Of a stretch of 7,186 bases of DNA, positions 1 through 4,760 are shown in pieces; the first letter of the stretch is position 1; every line of letters starts with the position of its first letter. The position numbers and the translations under genes are program-made. Below the pieces are notes generated by a model, which saw only the letters and a program-made list of their open reading frames with translations, ran no database searches and was not told the origin of the DNA. The DNA is taken from contig CADBLY010000034.1 in NCBI GenBank assembly GCA_902795725.1, forward strand, positions 1 to 7,186, in the 5' to 3' direction. Origin of the DNA: an uncultured Erysipelotrichaceae bacterium (GTDB lineage Bacteria; Bacillota_I; Bacilli_A; RF39; UBA660).

Positions 1-495
1 CGTGTTGAAAGAGGTCAATTAAGACTTAATGACGAAGTTGAAATCGTTGGACTTAAACCAACTAAGAAAACAGTTGTTACTGGAATCGAAATGTTTAGAA
101 AACAACTTGATTATGCTGAATCAGGAGATAATGCCGGAGTATTATTACGTGGTATCGCTCGTGAAGAAGTTGAACGTGGTCAAGTACTTGCTAAACCAGG
201 TTCAGTTACACCTCATACAAAATTCAAAGCTCAAGTTTATGTATTAAGCAAAGACGAAGGTGGAAGACATACTCCATTCTTCTCAAACTACCGTCCACAA
301 TTCTATTTCAGAACTACAGACGTAACTGGTGTTATTGAATTACCTGAAGGTGTAGAAATGGTTATGCCTGGAGATAACGTTGAAATGACTGTTGAATTAA
401 TCGCTCCAATCGCAATTGAAAATGGAACTAAGTTCTCAATTCGTGAAGGTGGTAGAACAGTTGGTTCAGGTAATATCTCTGAAATTATTAAGTAA
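1..495 (+). CDS. tuf: Elongation factor Tu, C-terminal part (5' end outside window)
   Basis: EF-Tu is the GTPase that carries aminoacyl-tRNA to the ribosomal A site. Reading frame 1 is open from the first base and gives 164 residues. It starts at RVERGQLRLNDEVEI, early in domain II, and runs through domain III to the usual end, GSGNISEIIK. Highly conserved blocks are visible: LLRGIAREEVERGQVLAKPG, the PHTKFKAQVYVLSKDEGGRHTPF region, YRPQFYFRTTDVTG, VMPGDNVEM and FSIREGGRTVGSG. Roughly the first 230 residues, including the GTPase domain, lie upstream of the window. Codon choice (GGT, CGT, CCA, TTC) is more biased than in the neighbours, as expected for a highly expressed gene. A terminator follows 10 bases after the stop, so tuf ends its transcription unit. 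Identity is secure. Confidence 0.98.
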   Translation, partial: RVERGQLRLNDEVEIVGLKPTKKTVVTGIEMFRKQLDYAESGDNAGVLLRGIAREEVERGQVLAKPGSVTPHTKFKAQVYVLSKDEGGRHTPFFSNYRPQFYFRTTDVTGVIELPEGVEMVMPGDNVEMTVELIAPIAIENGTKFSIREGGRTVGSGNISEIIK

Positions 496-505
496 TTTAA
501 ATATT

Positions 506-531
506 AAAGCACTCCCAAAGAGTGCTTTTTT
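506..531 (+). terminator. Rho-independent terminator of tuf
   Basis: A perfect 9-bp stem (506-514 with 520-528, core GCACTC/GAGTGC) has a 5-base loop (CCAAA) and runs directly into a T tract ending at 531. It lies just after the tuf stop codon and isolates tuf from the small locus that follows. Confidence 0.95.
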
Positions 532-544
532 CAAACATTTGTTC

Positions 545-573
545 TTGATTAAATATTGGACAAATGGTATAAT
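545..573 (+). promoter_or_regulatory. Promoter of the small hydrophobic peptide mRNA
   Basis: The -35 box is TTGATT (545-550), followed by a 17-bp spacer and a perfect -10 TATAAT (568-573). A TGG just before it (565-567) forms an extended -10. The expected transcript start is about G580/G581. Such a strong promoter directly after a terminator implies a dedicated short transcript. Confidence 0.85.
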
Positions 574-601
574 GATTATGGAACATTTAATAGTTGGGTG
601 T

Positions 602-626
602 GCCTCCGATTATCAGAATTGGAGGT
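602..626 (+). promoter_or_regulatory. Leader hairpin occluding the SD of the small peptide
   Basis: CCTCCGATT (603-611) pairs with AATTGGAGG (617-625) around the loop ATCAG, giving nine pairs with one G-U. G602-T626 can add a tenth. The right arm is the SD of the peptide gene (GGAGGTG, 621-627), so ribosome access is blocked when the hairpin forms. SD occlusion of this kind is known in Gram-positive type I toxin mRNAs such as bsrG and fst. The pairing is read directly from the sequence; its function is inferred. Confidence 0.8.
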
Positions 627-633
627 GATGCAT

Positions 634-717
634 ATGAGTAAAAAAGATTTTTTTATCTTTATGTTACTACTTATCATCCTTTTACTTATTGCATTACTAT
701 TTGTAGTGCTTAATTAA
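634..717 (+). CDS. 27-residue hydrophobic peptide, putative type I toxin
   Basis: The peptide starts MSKKDFFIFM and continues as an almost uninterrupted run of Leu, Ile, Val, Ala and Phe to a final Asn. Residues 6-26 form one membrane segment with a basic N-terminus. The start at 634 is set by the strong SD GGAGGTG (621-627), 6 bases upstream. An in-frame ATG at 628 is too close to that SD. A dedicated extended -10 promoter, a leader hairpin over the SD, and a convergent antisense promoter and terminator behind it surround the gene. This is the arrangement of type I toxins of the TxpA/BsrG/Fst kind, whose peptides insert into the membrane. The peptide sequence itself does not clearly match Fst or the holin-like toxin family from memory, so the toxin role is inferred from architecture. 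The alternative is a harmless small membrane protein. Confidence 0.7.
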   Translation: MSKKDFFIFMLLLIILLLIALLFVVLN

Positions 718-724
718 AAGCAAA

Positions 725-746
725 TCACCTAACAATTGTTAGGTGA
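725..746. terminator. Perfect 22-bp palindrome, shared terminator between convergent transcripts
   Basis: The arms 725-735 and 736-746 are exact reverse complements (core CCTAAC-AATT-GTTAGG). On the minus strand a T-rich run follows at once, so it should terminate the antisense RNA. On the plus strand it is followed by AAACAAAACATTTT, a poor U tract, so rightward termination here is less certain and may need the next hairpin. It starts 8 bases after the peptide stop codon. Confidence 0.75.
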
Positions 747-763
747 AACAAAACATTTTGGCT

Positions 764-794
764 CACCCAACAAAATTAGGTGTTCCATTTTATT
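764..794 (+). terminator. Second hairpin with U-rich tail, possible end of the peptide mRNA
   Basis: CACCCAA (764-770) pairs with TTAGGTG (776-782) with one C/A mismatch on this strand; on the minus strand the same position is a G-U pair. The loop is CAAAA, and TTCCATTTTATT follows. Its arms repeat the CACCTAA/TTAGGTG arms of the palindrome at 725-746. It is a weaker terminator than the palindrome but has a better U-rich tail for rightward transcripts. Confidence 0.4.
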
Positions 795-821
795 ATATGC
801 AGAATATCTGCCTTACATCCA
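792..821 (-). promoter_or_regulatory. Alternative minus-strand promoter for the antisense RNA
   Basis: On the minus strand a perfect TATAAT (797-792) is followed, after three bases, by ATGGAACA, the same layout as at the start of the peptide mRNA on the other strand. The upstream -35 (TGGATG, 821-816, 18-bp spacer) is weak. A short inverted repeat, GCAGA...TCTGC (799-811), sits in the spacer. Confidence 0.4.
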
Positions 822-822
822 T

Positions 823-851
823 ATATTATCACACATCTTTCTTCTTGTCAA
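823..851 (-). promoter_or_regulatory. Strong minus-strand promoter driving the antisense RNA
   Basis: Read leftward, there is a perfect -35 TTGACA (851-846), a 17-bp spacer, and TAATAT (828-823) preceded by TGA as an extended -10. The promoter at 4251-4279 has the same build (TTGACA, 17 bp, TGA-TAATAT), which supports it as a real promoter class in this genome. No rightward gene lies here, so its product must be the convergent RNA. Confidence 0.7.
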
Positions 852-863
852 TTTTCTTTACAC

Positions 864-886
864 ATATAATGTCTAATACATTATAT
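864..886. repeat. 9+9 bp inverted repeat upstream of the pilin promoter
   Basis: ATATAATGT (864-872) and ACATTATAT (878-886) are perfect reverse complements separated by CTAAT. The repeat ends 15 bases before the -35 box of the pilin gene. Its size and spacing suit a dimeric regulator's operator. It has no U tract and is AT-rich, so a terminator role is unlikely. Confidence 0.5.
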
Positions 887-901
887 ATTCGCGTTATTCC
901 A

Positions 902-930
902 TTGAAATAAATAGAAAATTAATGTATACT
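902..930 (+). promoter_or_regulatory. Promoter of the pilin-like gene
   Basis: The -35 is TTGAAA (902-907), the spacer is 17 bp, and the -10 is TATACT (925-930). The transcript should start near 937. That excludes the ATG at 935 as start and leaves a leader of only about 13-19 bases before the ATGs at 950 and 956. Confidence 0.75.
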
Positions 931-955
931 TGTTATGATAGAAAAGAGAATGTAT

Positions 956-1927
956 ATGAAGAAAAAGGGATTTACATTAATTGAATTATTGGCAGTACTA
1001 GTAGTACTAGCAATACTAGCTTTAATTGCTGTACCTATTGTTATAAGTATTATAAATAACGTAAGAGAAAATTCAGTCAAAAGAAGTATTGAAAGTTATG
1101 GAAGAGCCGTAGAAAATGCGGTAGGATTGTATGCTCTAGAACACTCTGAACTTGAGTATAGTCAGTTTCCTAATACATTAAGTAGTTATAAAATAGAATA
1201 TAGTGGACAAGAAGTAACTTGCGATAAATTGATTATTGAAAATGGAATTATAACTTTAAAAGGATGTAGGGTAGATGGTGTTGATAAAGTTTTTAAGTAT
1301 ATCAATAAAAAAGTAAGTGAGGATGTATATCAAGTTTACAGCATTGGAAATACCTTCACATTGGACGGATATAGTTATTATATTATTGCAGATAGTTCTA
1401 AAACGCAAGACTATGTTGTAGCTTTAAAAGCCGAACCATTAACGGTAAATGAAGTTAATACATATGGAGGAGAATATGTTAATAAATATACGTCTTCTTC
1501 AAGAGGTAGGTCTTGGAATAATAATGGTTATGGAGGAATTACTTTTTATACTAGTGAGGATTGTAGATATAATGGTAATACTAGTATAATTAGTGGATGT
1601 CTTAACACTTATGAAGATTCAGATATAAAACATGTAGTAGATAATTGGGCTTCTCATTTTGCAGATGGGGTATTAAAGGAAGTCGATGACTATATGGCCA
1701 GACTAATAACTTATAATGAATATAATAATATACCAGCCTCTAACACTTGGAAGTATAATTCGCAATACCGATATTGGACAATGACAGCTTGTAATGATCA
1801 ATATCATTCGTCGGTACATGAAGTGTATAATTCTGATCATATTTATACAAGATCCGTATGGGCAGAAGGTGGAGACTGGGTAGTGCGTCCGGTTATCAAT
1901 GTATATAAAAACGCAATAACTAATTAA
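956..1927 (+). CDS. Type IV pilin-like surface protein with prepilin N-terminus and large C-terminal domain
   Basis: The N-terminus MKKKGFTLIELL is a class III (type IV pilin) signal. Prepilin peptidase would cleave after Gly5, leaving Phe1 and Glu5 of the mature chain, and a hydrophobic helix of about 25 residues follows. The start at 956 is chosen because an upstream in-frame ATG at 935 precedes the expected transcript start; 950 is possible. The SD is weak (AAGAG at 944-948). At 323 residues it is longer than a typical major pilin. The C-terminal region is rich in Tyr, Asn and Ser, has five Cys (89, 104, 203, 215, 279) and ends in WTMTACND...VVRPVI. That resembles, from memory, the closing motif of DUF6273-like domains found in many gut Bacillota surface proteins. 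No prepilin peptidase, ATPase or other pilin gene is nearby, so it must use machinery encoded elsewhere. The pilin-type signal is certain; the function is unknown. Confidence 0.88.
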   Translation: MKKKGFTLIELLAVLVVLAILALIAVPIVISIINNVRENSVKRSIESYGRAVENAVGLYALEHSELEYSQFPNTLSSYKIEYSGQEVTCDKLIIENGIITLKGCRVDGVDKVFKYINKKVSEDVYQVYSIGNTFTLDGYSYYIIADSSKTQDYVVALKAEPLTVNEVNTYGGEYVNKYTSSSRGRSWNNNGYGGITFYTSEDCRYNGNTSIISGCLNTYEDSDIKHVVDNWASHFADGVLKEVDDYMARLITYNEYNNIPASNTWKYNSQYRYWTMTACNDQYHSSVHEVYNSDHIYTRSVWAEGGDWVVRPVINVYKNAITN

Positions 1928-1942
1928 TAAAAGAGGTGGAAT

Positions 1943-2827
1943 ATGAATGTACTTTGTTTAGGACATGCTACTTGGGATGTTGTTATTCCAATGAGTGAGT
2001 ATCCTTTAGAAAATACCAAAAATAGAATTAATGAAAGGCTAGAATGTGGAGGCGGCCCTGCTTCTAATGCCGCTTATTTACTTGGTAAATGGGGTATAGA
2101 TGTATCTTTTGCGGGAGTTGTCGGTGATGATCAAGATGGAAAAAAGATAAAGGATGAGTTTTTAAAAGATAATGTTAATACGGATTATTTAGAGATTAGT
2201 CCAAATCATAAAACTACTACTTCTTATGTTATTGTTAATAAAAAAAGTGGTAGTCGTACTGCTTTAGCATATCATCCTAGTAACTTAAAATTAACGATGG
2301 ATATTGATAAGGATTTTGATTATTTGTTAATTGATGGCCAAGAATATGACATATCGCTAAAGATGATTGATAAATGTGGTGTGAGTGTGATCGATGCTGG
2401 ACGTGTGACAGATGAAGTAGTTGATTTATGTAAGAGAGTGGATTATGTTGTTTGTTCTTTAGATTTCGCTTTAAAGTATACTAATGAAAGTGTAGATAAT
2501 TTAGATAAGGTATTTACTAAATTAAATAATGATTTTAAAAATGTTGTTATAACGCTTGAAGATAAGGGTTGTGCTTATTATAGTGATGGAGTAAAAATAA
2601 TGCCAACAATTAAAGTAAAACCAGTTGATTCAACAGGAGCAGGAGATATTTTCCATGGAGCTTTTGTCTATGGTTTAATGCAAGGATGGGATATACCACA
2701 TATCCTATTATTTGCTAATGTTACTGGAGCTTTATCAGTAACTAGAGTAGGTGGGAGAAATTCTGTCTTTGATAATAATGAAGTTAGGAGAATAGCTAAT
2801 GAGATTAGCCGAAGTAATTTTTACTGA
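1943..2827 (+). CDS. PfkB/ribokinase-family carbohydrate or nucleoside kinase
   Basis: PfkB-family enzymes phosphorylate sugars or nucleosides with ATP in the cytosol. The protein is 294 residues, a normal family length. It has the N-terminal substrate-binding block ECGGGPASNAAYLLGKWG (from about residue 34), then FAGVVGDDQDG. Near the C-terminus is the family signature DSTGAGDIFHGAF (229-241), with the anion hole Gly-Ala-Gly and the catalytic base Asp235. An SD (GAGGTGG, about 1933-1939) precedes the start, 15 bases after the pilin stop with no terminator between, so it may be co-transcribed with the pilin gene. The stop is TGA followed directly by TAA, a tandem stop. The substrate cannot be told from sequence; ribokinase-like, fructokinase-like and adenosine-kinase-like roles all remain possible. 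Confidence 0.9.
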   Translation: MNVLCLGHATWDVVIPMSEYPLENTKNRINERLECGGGPASNAAYLLGKWGIDVSFAGVVGDDQDGKKIKDEFLKDNVNTDYLEISPNHKTTTSYVIVNKKSGSRTALAYHPSNLKLTMDIDKDFDYLLIDGQEYDISLKMIDKCGVSVIDAGRVTDEVVDLCKRVDYVVCSLDFALKYTNESVDNLDKVFTKLNNDFKNVVITLEDKGCAYYSDGVKIMPTIKVKPVDSTGAGDIFHGAFVYGLMQGWDIPHILLFANVTGALSVTRVGGRNSVFDNNEVRRIANEISRSNFY

Positions 2828-3071
2828 TAATTTACCTAGTATTGATCTTCATGGATATGATAGAGATAGTGCTAGAGTAAAGACTCTTGAATTTATTAAT
2901 GATAATATCAAGATGAAGAATGAAGTTATATGTGTTGTTCATGGGATTGGTTCAGGTATTTTAAAAAATGAAATATATAAAATGTTATCTAAACATAATA
3001 ATGTATTAGAATATCAAACACATTATCGTAATAATGGAATGACACTTATATTACTTAATATTGCTAAATAG
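2799..3071 (+). CDS. Small stand-alone Smr-domain protein
   Basis: This 90-residue protein is essentially one Smr domain, the fold found at the C-terminus of MutS2 and linked to nucleic-acid binding or cleavage. The diagnostic motifs are IDLHG (residues 15-19) and VVHGIGSGILK (about 46-56), in the right order and spacing. The SD AGGAG (2786-2790) sits 8 bases before the ATG, and the gene overlaps the end of the kinase gene by 29 bases, so translation is probably coupled. No MutS2 ATPase part is present, so this is the short form. Stand-alone Smr proteins have been connected with ribosome rescue or RNA cleavage; the precise target here is unknown. It is the last gene of the pilin-kinase-Smr unit. 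Confidence 0.88.
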   Translation: MRLAEVIFTDNLPSIDLHGYDRDSARVKTLEFINDNIKMKNEVICVVHGIGSGILKNEIYKMLSKHNNVLEYQTHYRNNGMTLILLNIAK

Positions 3072-3089
3072 GTTATGATGTGTTAGAAT
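3061..3089 (+). promoter_or_regulatory. Candidate promoter of the 3113 gene
   Basis: TTGCTA (3061-3066) is separated by 17 bp from TAGAAT (3084-3089), which is preceded by TGT as an extended -10. It overlaps the last codons of the Smr gene. The transcript would start near 3096, giving a leader of about 17 bases that includes the SD AAAGGTGA (3101-3108). Confidence 0.5.
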
Positions 3090-3112
3090 ATTATTAGTGA
3101 AAAGGTGATTTA

Positions 3113-4207
3113 ATGTATAAAGAAAGAAGGGAAAAGGCATCAATTAAATTTTATATCTTAATTGCGCTTGTTATTTTAATTATTGTATTTGCAATTATTT
3201 TAGTTATGCCTAAAAATAAAAAAGTTACAAAAAAAACAGTTCCTACTGAGCTTTATAGTAAAAGTGATTTAGTTTCTATAAATAAAAGCTACAGTGATAT
3301 CTTTTATGATAATTTAAAGAACTTTAAAGACACATCTGAGAAGTATTTTATTAAAAAAGTAGATGCTTTAGGAAATAAAGAAATTATTACTTTAGATAAT
3401 TTAATCAATGAAAACCATATGATGGCCACTTTATTAGACAAAGATGGTAATAAATGTGATGAAGTTAATTCAAACGTAACATTTATTAAAAACTCAAACA
3501 ATGATAATTATAAAATGACACTCACGCTAATATGTGGTAGTGAAAATGCAACTTTAACAACTTATATGGGTAATTATGATTATTGTAAGAATAATAAATA
3601 TTGTGAGAAAAAAGTTGAAGTAAAAAAACAAGCAACTAAAGTTGAAGAACCAGTTACAGAATCTGTAGAAACACCAACTGAGATAACAGTACCAGATACA
3701 CCTGTTCAAACTGATTATTCATTATATGAGTATGTATTAAGTCCTAGTGAAAGTGTGGGAACTTATAGTGATTGGTCTGAATGGAGTACTACTGAAGAAC
3801 AAGCAAGTTTATATAAACAAATAGAAACTAAAACAGAAACACAAACAAGTGAATATGATTGTTCTATCCATGAAAACCAACGATATATTGCAGGATATAA
3901 AGAAGAAACTTATATTGCAGGATATACAACTAAAACTACTAAAGTAGGTACCAAAAATGAAAATGGTAATATTGTAGCTGTTTATGATACTAAAACCACA
4001 CCAGTCTATGGAACAAGAAAAGTACCAGTATATGGTTATAGAAGAATTGATAATGATAAAACTTGTACTAAAGAAGATGCTGTAACTTATTATCGTTATC
4101 GGATCTTTACCTATAAAAAGGGTATAAACTATATTAGATATAGTTCTAGTGATAATGATTCATATTTAATAAATAAAGGATATGTTAAAACAGAGAATAC
4201 AAAATAA
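3113..4207 (+). CDS. Single-pass membrane protein with extracellular repeat-rich domain, function unknown
   Basis: I do not recognise a named family. The 364-residue protein has a basic N-terminus, one membrane segment (about 14-32) and then a Lys-rich stretch, so the bulk should face outside. Residues 45-165 are a folded-looking domain with four Cys (115, 141, 158, 164), which could form disulfides. Residues 166-200 are a Glu/Thr/Val/Pro-rich linker. The C-terminal part opens with YSDWSEWS (218-225), a Trp pattern like that of thrombospondin type 1 repeats. It contains short internal repeats: YIAGY at 258 and 267, TKTT at 273 and 293, and VYG at 298 and 306, with two further Cys (250, 317). 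The SD AAAGGTGA (3101-3108) supports the start. Its own promoter and terminator make it monocistronic. A cell-wall or adhesion role is a guess. Confidence 0.8.
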   Translation: MYKERREKASIKFYILIALVILIIVFAIILVMPKNKKVTKKTVPTELYSKSDLVSINKSYSDIFYDNLKNFKDTSEKYFIKKVDALGNKEIITLDNLINENHMMATLLDKDGNKCDEVNSNVTFIKNSNNDNYKMTLTLICGSENATLTTYMGNYDYCKNNKYCEKKVEVKKQATKVEEPVTESVETPTEITVPDTPVQTDYSLYEYVLSPSESVGTYSDWSEWSTTEEQASLYKQIETKTETQTSEYDCSIHENQRYIAGYKEETYIAGYTTKTTKVGTKNENGNIVAVYDTKTTPVYGTRKVPVYGYRRIDNDKTCTKEDAVTYYRYRIFTYKKGINYIRYSSSDNDSYLINKGYVKTENTK

Positions 4208-4222
4208 CTTGTCAAATAATGT

Positions 4223-4248
4223 AAAGTGAAGTAAAATTCACTTTTTTT
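4223..4248 (+). terminator. Rho-independent terminator of the 3113 gene
   Basis: AAAGTGAA (4223-4230) pairs perfectly with TTCACTTT (4237-4244) around a six-base loop and runs into a T tract to 4248. It lies 16 bases after the stop codon. Confidence 0.9.
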
Positions 4249-4250
4249 CA

Positions 4251-4279
4251 TTGACAATGGTAAAAAGGCATGATAATAT
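4251..4279 (+). promoter_or_regulatory. Promoter of the 4313 gene
   Basis: A perfect TTGACA (4251-4256), a 17-bp spacer, then TAATAT (4274-4279) preceded by TGA (extended -10). It begins two bases after the preceding terminator's T tract. The expected transcript start is near 4286. Confidence 0.85.
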
Positions 4280-4312
4280 ATTAATAGATAATAAGGAAAG
4301 GTAGGTGAACTA

Positions 4313-4732
4313 ATGAAAGATATTTATGTATTTGATTATGTCAATGAAAATGAGTTTAAAAAACTTGAAAGATCTATAAAAAAATATAATATGTTAGCTT
4401 ACAAAAAATTATATTTTGATTACTATCCTAATTTAAAACAAGGAAAATTCTTAGGAAAAGTAATTGCTACTGACAAAGAAAGAAATACAACAACATATGA
4501 ACTAAAATTACCAACTGATGCTATGTTTTCTAAGGTTCATGGAGATATTAGACTGTATTATTTAGTTTACCATACAGAAAAAATAGTTATGCTAGACAAA
4601 TTTGAACCAATAGATATATTATCAGAAGGGCATGCATCAGAGTTAGTTACATACAAAGGAGTAATGGTGTCAAAGCAGCACGCTGATAAAGATATGTTTA
4701 AAATTAATTTACTGAATATGATACAAAAATAG
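4313..4732 (+). CDS. Hypothetical soluble protein, 139 residues
   Basis: I do not recognise this protein. It is 139 residues long, with no signal peptide or membrane segment, and is rich in Lys, Tyr, Asp and Met. The N-terminal third is charged and helical-looking (NENEFKKLERSIKKYN). The middle has strand-like segments (FLGKVIATDKE, TTYELKLPTDAMF, RLYYLVYHTEKIVMLD), and the C-terminus carries SKQHADKDMFKINLLNMI. The start has a good SD (AGGTGA, 4303-4308), and a strong dedicated promoter and terminator flank the gene, so it is a real monocistronic gene despite lacking a known name. Its stop codon abuts that of the leftward flippase gene. Confidence 0.8.
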   Translation: MKDIYVFDYVNENEFKKLERSIKKYNMLAYKKLYFDYYPNLKQGKFLGKVIATDKERNTTTYELKLPTDAMFSKVHGDIRLYYLVYHTEKIVMLDKFEPIDILSEGHASELVTYKGVMVSKQHADKDMFKINLLNMIQK

Positions 4733-4760
4733 CTATAGATGTTTTTGTATTATTTTTTTT
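4718..4760 (+). terminator. Terminator of the 4313 gene, embedded in two convergent gene ends
   Basis: A 12-bp stem (4718-4729 with 4742-4753, core ATACAAAAA/TTTTTGTAT, one G-T) encloses a 12-base loop holding both abutting stop codons. Eight T residues (4753-4760) follow on the plus strand. It thus uses the last codons of the 4313 gene on one side and the last codons of the opposing flippase gene on the other. On the minus strand no T tract follows, so it should stop only rightward transcripts. Confidence 0.8.

Larger units (their letters stand above)
578..788. repeat. Long-range inverted repeat joining the peptide leader and its 3' region
   Basis: The plus-strand segment 578-604 is closely matched by the reverse complement of 760-788. 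There are fourteen pairs from 578-591 with 775-788 (two of them G-T), then a small bulge. Eight perfect pairs (GTTGGGTG 593-600 with CACCCAAC 764-771) and three more (602-604 with 760-762) follow. Both ends are also preceded by TATAAT on their own strand (568-573, and 797-792 on the minus strand). In an mRNA reaching 788 the 5' and 3' ends could pair. No target-site duplication was seen, so a mobile element is less likely. Confidence 0.7.
714..818 (-). ncRNA. Candidate antisense (antitoxin) RNA convergent to the small peptide gene
   Basis: Transcription from the minus-strand promoter at 851-823 would start near 818-816. It would run leftward into the palindrome at 746-725, which on this strand is followed by a U-rich stretch (TTTGCTTTT), giving an RNA of about 100 nt. 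A second -10 (797-792) could give a shorter form of about 70 nt starting near 786. The RNA would contain two similar hairpins: CACCTAA/TTGGGTG (782-764) and the terminator palindrome. It would be fully complementary to the 3' untranslated part of the peptide mRNA, as RatA is to txpA and SR4 to bsrG. No expression evidence is available from sequence alone, and exact ends are estimates. Confidence 0.55.

Noticed and set aside
29..247. Open frame of 72 codons inside the tuf region
   Set aside because: It lies in another frame of the highly conserved tuf coding sequence and has no SD or protein family likeness.
416..628. Open frame of 70 codons running from the end of tuf across its terminator
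   Set aside because: It crosses a strong terminator and a promoter and has no SD; its composition is that of non-coding sequence.
568..797. A small mobile element (MITE) with terminal inverted repeats
   Set aside because: The inverted repeats coincide with promoter starts and RNA hairpins, I see no target-site duplication at the ends, and the RNA-regulated peptide explanation accounts for more of the signals.
956..1927. Pilin C-terminal domain as the variable protein of a diversity-generating retroelement
   Set aside because: No template repeat or reverse transcriptase is present in the window; only a vague lectin-like impression supports the idea.
3304..3501. Minus-strand open frame opposite the 3113 gene
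   Set aside because: Shadow of the real plus-strand gene, with no promoter or SD.
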